DNA of 64,000 nt from Spirochaetota bacterium (GTDB lineage Bacteria; Spirochaetota; Spirochaetia; Treponematales; UBA12059), in the NCBI GenBank assembly GCA_026398615.1, contig JAPLSN010000024.1, positions 1-64,000 of the forward strand, written 5' to 3'. The notes beneath the pieces are model-generated. The model was not told where the DNA came from. It did no database searches and saw nothing but the letters and a program-made list of their open reading frames with translations. Positions 58,860-64,000 of this stretch are shown piece by piece. The translations under genes and the position numbers were made by a program. Numbering within the stretch: position 1 is the stretch's first letter; every line of letters begins with the position of its first letter.

Positions 58860-60566
58860 TCAGAACAGGGTGACGCCGGTATCGACGCCCGTCTCGACGT
58901 CGAAATGCCCGACCTTCCCCGCGGCTTCCTTGTGCGTGAAGATCGTGAAGCGGTCGATCATGGACTTGAGGCGTTCGCTCTTGATGGAGTAGTCGGACAG
59001 GTCGACGCCCCCGACCGCCTCGATCTCGACGACGTGCGCCCGCTCGATCGCGGCGAGTTCGCTCCTCATGGCGTGCAGCTCCGAATCGATGAACCTGAGC
59101 TCGGCGACGCCTTTCCTGGCCTCGGCCACGACCGTGATGAAATCGTCGGTATAGAGGCGGAAGGAAGCGACCGCCGCGCAGGCCTGTTCCTGGCTGTCCT
59201 TCAGATGGAGGAAGGTTTCTTCGATGCGCGGAAGTACCATCCCGAGGGCACGGTCGGCGGCTTCCCGGTCGCACGCGTAGCCGTCGATCTCGGCCTTGGC
59301 CGACTTGATGAAACTCCTCGTCAGGGTCGTCGCCTCGCCGATGTCCATCTCGATGCGTTCGGTGAGCCGCTCCATGGCGTATACGGTATTCGACTTGCGC
59401 AGGAGCCCCCGGCTGCGCGCAGTCTCGATGCGCGACGCGACGACGATGTTCTTGAAGCGGACGAGTATGGTCGCGAGGGCCTTGAACTCGTCGTTCAGGG
59501 TTTCAACGCGTTCGCTCAACGCGAGCGCATAGGACACGGTTTTCCCCTTGCCGGAGAGGTAGGCCGCGGAATCGTCCCGCTCGGTGGCACGCTCCCCGCC
59601 GCCCGCGGAGAATTGCCCGACGAATTCCGCACGCTCTCTCTCCAGGGATTCCACCACCCCGACGAGGCGCTCTACGTCGTTCTCCAGGGAACAGGCGCTC
59701 TCATGAACCTTCTTTTCGATATCCTCGACCAGCTCGCCGGAAAGCTTGAGGGTGGCAGCGGTGAATGCCAGGTCGTCGACGAGGGACGTCCCTGCTTCCT
59801 GCGCCGATTCCCCGAGCGAGATGACGACGTGATCCAGCGATTGCCGGATGATATCCTGCCACTGCATCGACTGCATGATGCCCGTGATGGGCGCCTTGAC
59901 GGCTTCGGCCTTCTCGGTGAGTTCGCCGAATTCCGTCATGACGGAATCGATGTCGCTGCCCAGGCGTTCGAAGCCGCCGCCGAGGGTGGACCTGACGCCG
60001 CCGAAGAAAAGATCGCGCGCGGCCGTCATGCGCTCGAGCATGGCCTTGAGCTGGCGGAAGGAATCGAGGAGGTTGGCTCCCTTGTACTCGATGTCGACGG
60101 TGACCTGGATGGTCCGCCCGGACAGGCGCTTCAGTTCGTCCGTGATGATGGAGAAGGCGCGGCCCGCGTTCCCTGACTTGAGCGCCACCGTCATGGCGTT
60201 CAGGGAGATGAGCTCCATCTCTTCGGAATCCGCGCGCACGCGCTTGATGATGCCGTCGAGTCCCGACAGGCGGCGGACGCCTTCGTCCACGCTCCCGAGG
60301 AAACGGGAGTCGCGGACGGCAAGAACGTCGATGACCTTGGACGATGACGCGAGGAATTCCTCGAGCTCAAGCCGTTGGCCGCGTCTGGCCCTGACCGCGG
60401 CCACCTTCCCGATCGCATGGCGGGCTTCCGCGGAACTGCGGTCCGCCTCGGCGCTCAGGCGGGGAAACGTCGCGCCGAGCGAGAGGTAGATTCCCTCGCT
60501 CTTGCCCTCGATGCACCTGAGCCGCCTGATGAGGTCCTCTATGCTGTCGTTCGTCCTCGTATCCAT
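58860..60566 (-). CDS. Soluble, divergent methyl-accepting-chemotaxis-like coiled-coil protein
   Basis: The 568-residue protein is almost entirely helical without membrane span or signal peptide. Residues 116-149 read as a receptor-signalling-like core, EMELISLNAMTVALKSGNAG then RAFSIITDELKRLS. It resembles the methyl-accepting tip (EI-x-FQTN-LLALNA-x-IEAARAGE-x-GKGFAVVA-x-EVRKLA) but lacks its LLALN and EAARAG residues. Long coiled coils follow (VERLVGVVESLERERAEFV and others). The ATG at 60566 is set by the promoter 10 bases upstream; AAGGGA lies before it. Coupled to cheD. It may be a CheD-regulated cytoplasmic signalling scaffold; role unproven. Confidence 0.75.
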   Translation of the reverse strand: MDTRTNDSIEDLIRRLRCIEGKSEGIYLSLGATFPRLSAEADRSSAEARHAIGKVAAVRARRGQRLELEEFLASSSKVIDVLAVRDSRFLGSVDEGVRRLSGLDGIIKRVRADSEEMELISLNAMTVALKSGNAGRAFSIITDELKRLSGRTIQVTVDIEYKGANLLDSFRQLKAMLERMTAARDLFFGGVRSTLGGGFERLGSDIDSVMTEFGELTEKAEAVKAPITGIMQSMQWQDIIRQSLDHVVISLGESAQEAGTSLVDDLAFTAATLKLSGELVEDIEKKVHESACSLENDVERLVGVVESLERERAEFVGQFSAGGGERATERDDSAAYLSGKGKTVSYALALSERVETLNDEFKALATILVRFKNIVVASRIETARSRGLLRKSNTVYAMERLTERIEMDIGEATTLTRSFIKSAKAEIDGYACDREAADRALGMVLPRIEETFLHLKDSQEQACAAVASFRLYTDDFITVVAEARKGVAELRFIDSELHAMRSELAAIERAHVVEIEAVGGVDLSDYSIKSERLKSMIDRFTIFTHKEAAGKVGHFDVETGVDTGVTLF

Positions 60567-60576
60567 CGGTCCCTTC

Positions 60577-60605
60577 ATACTAACGGTTTTGCCGACCGCG
60601 ATCAA
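60577..60605 (-). promoter_or_regulatory. Promoter of the receptor-like gene and cheD
   Basis: On the minus strand TTGATC (60605-60600), 17-base spacer, TAGTAT (60582-60577). The leader is only a few bases long. Confidence 0.55.
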
Positions 60606-60675
60606 CCTCGGAAGCCTTCATATAAGAGCGGCGCATGCCGTACGATCGACCCGGGGGACATGATCGCATGGCCTG

Positions 60676-60716
60676 AAAAAAACCGTCCGCCGCGGCTGAT
60701 GGCGCGCGGCGGACGG
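60676..60716 (-). terminator. Rho-independent terminator of the sugar ATPase gene
   Basis: Perfect 12-bp arms (60683-60694 with 60705-60716) are followed on the minus strand by GG and a run of seven T (60682-60676). Confidence 0.88.
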
Positions 60717-60738
60717 CAGCTGGGTACCGTGGAAAGCT

Positions 60739-61857
60739 TCAGCCTTCCTGTTCGTTCATCTTGACGGGCAGGATGCAGAGCTCGGTCTCGCAGTCGAAGA
60801 AATGGGCCTTGGCCATGACCGGTGCAAAGGTGATGTCGTCGCCGATCTTGAAGAGATGATGGGGCGGAACGCGTGAAACCATCTGGGAGTTGGCGGTCCT
60901 GGCCCAGATGTGGATCTCGGCGCCGAGCGGTTCGACGACGTTCACCTTGGCCTTGATCGTCGAATCCTCGGGCTTCTCGACGTACGGGAGATCTTCGGGC
61001 CGGATGCCGAAGCTCACGTCGCGGCCGACGTAAGGCTTGAGGAGCTTCTGGTGCTCCTCGGCCGGGACGAGCTTGAAGGATCCCTCGTCGATGATGATCC
61101 TGCCGCCCTGCTCGACGACCTTCACGTTCATGAAGTTCATGGGGGGCGAACCGATGAAGCCCGCAACGAACTTGTTGATCGGATGGTTGTAGAGGTACAG
61201 CGGGGACCCGATCTGGTGGACCTTGCCGTCCTTCATGACGACGATCTTGTCGCCCATCGTCATGGCCTCGACCTGGTCGTGCGTGACGTAGATCATCGTC
61301 GCCTTGAGGCGGTCGTGGAGCTCGATGATCTCGGCGCGCATCTGGACGCGGAGCTTGGCGTCGAGGTTGGAAAGGGGTTCGTCGAAGAGGAAGACCTTGG
61401 GATTGCGCACGATGGCGCGCCCGACCGCCACGCGCTGGCGCTGGCCCCCGGACAGCTGCTTGGGCTTGCGGTCGAGGAGCTTCTCGATGTCCAGGATCTT
61501 GGCGGCTTCCCTGACGCGGGTTTCGATCTCGGCCTTCGGCAGCTTGCGGATCTTGAGGCCGAACGCCATGTTCTCGTACACGCTCATGTGGGGATAGAGC
61601 GCATAATTCTGGAAGACCATCGCGATGTCGCGATCCTTCGGCGGCACGTCGTTGACGCGCTTGCCGTCGATGAGGATTTCGCCTGAGGTGATGTCTTCGA
61701 GTCCCGCGACCATGCGAAGCGTCGTGGACTTGCCGCAGCCCGAGGGGCCGACGAAAACCACGAATTCGCGGTCATTGATGGTGATATCGGCGTTTTCCAC
61801 GGCACGAACGTTGCCTTCGTACACTTTGCCGATATTCCGGAGTTCTACCTTAGCCAT
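60739..61857 (-). CDS. MsmX/UgpC-type sugar ABC ATPase
   Basis: The 372-residue ATPase has Walker A GPSGCGKST, Q-loop MVFQNYALYPHMSVYENMAFGL, signature LSGGQRQRVAVGRAIVR, Walker B VFLFDEPLSNLDAKLR and H-loop YVTHDQVEAMTMGDKI. A C-terminal OB/TOBE regulatory domain (about 240-372) follows, as in MalK, MsmK and UgpC. Such proteins often energise several CUT1 systems. It is monocistronic with its own promoter and terminator, and the sugar operon at 47-50 kb lacks an ATPase, so it probably serves that and other importers. Confidence 0.94.
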   Translation of the reverse strand: MAKVELRNIGKVYEGNVRAVENADITINDREFVVFVGPSGCGKSTTLRMVAGLEDITSGEILIDGKRVNDVPPKDRDIAMVFQNYALYPHMSVYENMAFGLKIRKLPKAEIETRVREAAKILDIEKLLDRKPKQLSGGQRQRVAVGRAIVRNPKVFLFDEPLSNLDAKLRVQMRAEIIELHDRLKATMIYVTHDQVEAMTMGDKIVVMKDGKVHQIGSPLYLYNHPINKFVAGFIGSPPMNFMNVKVVEQGGRIIIDEGSFKLVPAEEHQKLLKPYVGRDVSFGIRPEDLPYVEKPEDSTIKAKVNVVEPLGAEIHIWARTANSQMVSRVPPHHLFKIGDDITFAPVMAKAHFFDCETELCILPVKMNEQEG

Positions 61858-61894
61858 GAGGCCTCCCTAGTATCGAGAGTATCTTATGACAGAC

Positions 61895-61923
61895 AGGATA
61901 CACCGGTTTCCCGGCGTTGTCAA
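61895..61923 (-). promoter_or_regulatory. Promoter of the sugar ATPase gene
   Basis: On the minus strand TTGACA (61923-61918), 17-base spacer, TATCCT (61900-61895), 38 bases before the ATG. Confidence 0.65.
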
Positions 61924-61959
61924 AGACAAGGAGCCGAGGTTCGATCCAAGGCGGGAGAT

Positions 61960-62793
61960 TCAACGCCGGGCAAGCGCCGCGGACCAGGTCCGGGCGACGA
62001 TGCCGAAGGCCACCCCGAGGTTGATGGAAGCCTTGGAACCCCTCATTGCCACCGTAACCCTGGATTCGCATCGGGAAAGCAGTTCCGGGCTCACGCCGAG
62101 CTCCTCCGAACCCACGACGAGCACCCCGCGTACGGGAAATTCGAACTCGTCGAGCTCTGTCCCTCCCAGTTCGAGCGCCACGAGGGCCCCGAGCCCCTCC
62201 AGGTCGCCCGGAACCGCCCGACGCCAGGGTACCGTCCGGGTGGTGCCCATGGCCGTCCGCTCCGCCCTCGGGTGGCCGGGATCGGCCGTGAATCCCGAAA
62301 GGAGCAATTCCCCGACACCGAACGCGTCCGCGGACCGGAAGACCGACCCGACGTTGAACGGGCTCCTGACATCCTCGAGGTAGGCGCGGAAGCCCTCGAA
62401 GGGACGACGCGACGATGGATCGAGGGAACCGTCGGGGGCGACGAAGTCCCAATCGGCGGGATCCCTGCCGATTTCCTTTCCCAGGTTGCGCCGTACGCGG
62501 TTGAGGATCCGGACGAGAGGATCGGAAGCCGTACCGTCCCCCCCCATACCCGCGCCGGGCAAGCTGCCGGGCGGGCCGAAACCCCGGAGAACGCGTTCGG
62601 CGTCCCGGGATTCGATCCTGAACGCTTCCGAAAGGTTTTCGTCGGCGGAGAGCAACCCGAGTAGACCGAGGCAATAGGCGACATCAACGACCCGGCCCGA
62701 GCGCCGTTCGCGCTCGATGGCTTCGAGGGTGAGGGCCAGTTTCCTGCGCCGGTGTCCGGGGGAGAGCTCCCCGAGCTTGCGGAGGGCGATCAC
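61960..62793 (-). CDS. SpoU/TrmH-family RNA 2'-O-methyltransferase
   Basis: The 277-residue protein has a helical N-terminal part and a C-terminal SPOUT domain: AYLEDVRSPFNVGSVFRSADAFGVGELLLSG (motif 1 with N and R), VLVVGSEELGVSPELLSRCE (motif 2) and VAMRGSKASINLGVAFGIV (motif 3). It methylates a ribose in rRNA or tRNA using AdoMet; the exact target is not predictable. It begins 4 bases after the broken alcohol dehydrogenase gene. Confidence 0.9.
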   Translation of the reverse strand: MIALRKLGELSPGHRRRKLALTLEAIERERRSGRVVDVAYCLGLLGLLSADENLSEAFRIESRDAERVLRGFGPPGSLPGAGMGGDGTASDPLVRILNRVRRNLGKEIGRDPADWDFVAPDGSLDPSSRRPFEGFRAYLEDVRSPFNVGSVFRSADAFGVGELLLSGFTADPGHPRAERTAMGTTRTVPWRRAVPGDLEGLGALVALELGGTELDEFEFPVRGVLVVGSEELGVSPELLSRCESRVTVAMRGSKASINLGVAFGIVARTWSAALARR

Positions 62794-62797
62794 CGGC

Positions 62798-63770
62798 TCA
62801 ATACGCCGTCTTGATGAGGTCGAACACGTCGTCCACCGACACCACCCGGGGCATCATGCTGGATATCTCGAGGGACCGGGCGGTTTCCGCGGCTTCCATG
62901 AGCCTGTCCAGGTCGATTTCGAAGTCCTTGAGCCGGCTCGGGATCTTTATCATGCCCAGCCTGGTCCTGACGGCTTCGACCACCCTGGAGGCTGCGTCCG
63001 CGGCAGGCAGGGGTCGACCTTCCTCTTCGGTCACGCCGAAGGCCGGGGCAAAGGCCGCGATCCGCTCGATGCGGTATTTCACGGCGATTTCCATGAGGTA
63101 GGGCAGGAGCACCGCCGCGATGTTGGCCTTGGGCACCTTGAAGCGGGCGTTGATGGCGAAGGTGATGGCGCTCCCCACCCCGAGCGAGCTCGTCGCGATG
63201 CCGGCCGAGGCGAGGAAGGCCCCGCGGCAGGCTTCGAGACGGGCGTTCGGGTCGTCGGGCCGCTGGATGTACATGTCGAAGGCGTGGACGAGGGAATGGA
63301 TCGCCCGTTCGAGCACGCTGTCGGAAAAGAAATCGGCTTGCGATGAGATCGAGCCCTCGATGCAGGCCATGATCGCGTCGAGCAGGGCGATTTCCGCCGT
63401 CATCTGGGAAAGGCCCGACTGGAGGTTGGGATCCATCACCACCGCACATGCCCCCCCGTTGCCCGAGGAAAGCAGGCAAGCCTTGCGATTGCGGGAATCG
63501 GTCACCACGAAACGGTCGCCGAGCAGGAAGGGATCGCGGATGGCGGTGGGTACCAGGACGAGGGAGGCGCCCGGTACGCGCGGTGAGGACCTTGATCCCG
63601 CGGCCTTCTAGTATGGCCTGGACGCGGTCCACCGTTTTCGCGTCATGAAGGGCCGGATCGGCGATCATCATCACGCGGTCGGCGTTTCTCCCGATGATAA
63701 CCGGGAGCTTGAGCACGGATTCCAGCCCGAGGAAGACCTCGGGGACGATCCGGAAATGAAAATCGGCCAT
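62798..63770 (-). pseudogene. Iron-containing alcohol dehydrogenase, internal deletion and frameshift
   Basis: The 5' end is well formed: GGAGG, ATG and MADFHFRIVPEVFLGLESV, followed by VMMIADPALHDAKTVDRVQAI and GRGIKVLTAR (about 66 codons). Near 63575 the frame changes, and family sequence resumes as SLVLVPTAIRDPFLLGDRFVV and VTDSRNRK, then the iron-binding half (AEIALLDAIMACIEG, AIHSLVHAFDMYI) to LIKTAY. About 60-70 codons normally between these blocks, including the GGGS-x2-D-x-AK nucleotide-binding motif, are missing. The gene cannot make a working dehydrogenase unless this is an assembly error. Confidence 0.82.
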
Positions 63771-63799
63771 ATAAAAGCCTCCGCCCGGCTTGCGCGGGC

Positions 63800-63829
63800 A
63801 AAAAAAAGGCGGAAGTCGATCCTTCCGCC
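63800..63829 (-). terminator. Rho-independent terminator of flgM
   Basis: Perfect 8-bp arms GGCGGAAG (63808-63815) and CTTCCGCC (63822-63829), followed on the minus strand by eight T (63807-63800). Lies 24 bases after the flgM stop. Confidence 0.88.
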
Positions 63830-63852
63830 GCTATCTACCTTCGGGATGCATG

Positions 63853-64000
63853 TCAAAAAAACTGGTCGATGATCCGGTCGGCTGTGGCGGAAATCACCGT
63901 GTCGTCGATGTAGTCGGGGTCGTTGATCCTGGACTTGAGCTCGGCGATGCGATCGGCCCGGACATCGGGGGCGTTCTTGGCGATCTCGATGGCGCTGAAC
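63853..64000 (-). CDS. flgM: Anti-sigma-28 factor FlgM, C-terminal part (cut by window)
   Basis: The last 48 codons read FSAIEIAKNAPDVRADRIAE, then LKSRINDPDYIDDTVISATA, then DRIIDQFF. The pattern 'apdvR-x-d-ri-ael-k-x-x-I-x-x-G-x-Y' before a helix is the FlgM sigma-28-binding domain, with G replaced by D here. FlgM holds back late flagellar genes until the hook is complete. Followed by a strong terminator. Confidence 0.82.
   Translation of the reverse strand, partial: FSAIEIAKNAPDVRADRIAELKSRINDPDYIDDTVISATADRIIDQFF

Overview
The window is a high-GC, densely packed bacterial chromosome segment of 64 kb with no phage, integrase, IS element, rRNA operon or CRISPR array that I could see. A member of the Spirochaetota (Treponema/Spirochaeta-like) fits best. 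The support is a short alanyl-tRNA synthetase ending after the editing domain, a complete Bat (MoxR/DUF58/VWA/BatD) cluster, FlgM and CheD, a DUF115 protein, and an RpoS-like sigma gene preceded by a -24/-12 element, as in Borrelia. The lineage assignment is inference from gene content.

Layout. 0-5 kb (minus): gamma-glutamyltransferase, a DUF6305 exported protein, a TRAP-type large permease, a 47-residue membrane peptide and a zinc deacylase of the AstE/AspA fold; this looks like an uncharacterised uptake module. 5-10.4 kb (plus): HD-domain protein, threonine aldolase, YihQ-like GH31 glycosidase, one-domain asparaginase and an SRPBCC protein with AT-hook tails. 10.4-13.3 kb (minus): a cyclic-nucleotide-binding protein, a protein with a regular S4 voltage-sensor helix joined to an extracytoplasmic loop and HAMP-like tail, and an unknown protein. 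13.5-20.6 kb: sensor kinase, DksA-like protein, a heterodimeric ABC exporter and IF-1. 20.6-28.2 kb (minus): Smr protein and the seven-gene Bat operon. 28.4-33.7 kb: tRNA-Leu, alaS, and a glycosyltransferase/kinase/nucleotidyltransferase operon. 33.7-40.8 kb: a decayed HD-GYP fragment, the RpoS-like sigma factor, a 40-residue exported peptide, M23 endopeptidase, signal peptidase I, a PASTA penicillin-binding protein and a DUF115 protein.

40.8-47.1 kb is a cobamide salvage locus: cobU-cbiR-cobS (plus) converging on btuF-btuC-btuD-cobT (minus), the latter behind a cobalamin riboswitch. 47.3-50.6 kb holds a sugar ABC uptake operon without its own ATPase, under a 16-bp palindromic operator; a stand-alone MsmX/UgpC-type ATPase lies at 60.7-61.9 kb and may energise it. 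51.6-58.2 kb is a long minus-strand run (folP-cdaA-cdaR-acpS-DUF2225-truA-DUF4349-HAD) in which most genes overlap; it makes c-di-AMP among other things. 58.3-60.6 kb pairs CheD with an atypical soluble receptor-like protein. The end holds a SpoU methyltransferase, a broken iron alcohol dehydrogenase and the 3' end of flgM.

Three window-wide patterns stand out. Several operons begin with a TTGAC-type promoter whose -10 box lies only 6-7 bases before the ATG, with no Shine-Dalgarno, which predicts leaderless mRNAs. A degenerate 'CACGGxGxCACGG' repeat family sits in four gaps, all of them between convergent genes. Small ORFs of 18, 40 and 47 codons have plausible translation signals and would be missed by routine annotation.
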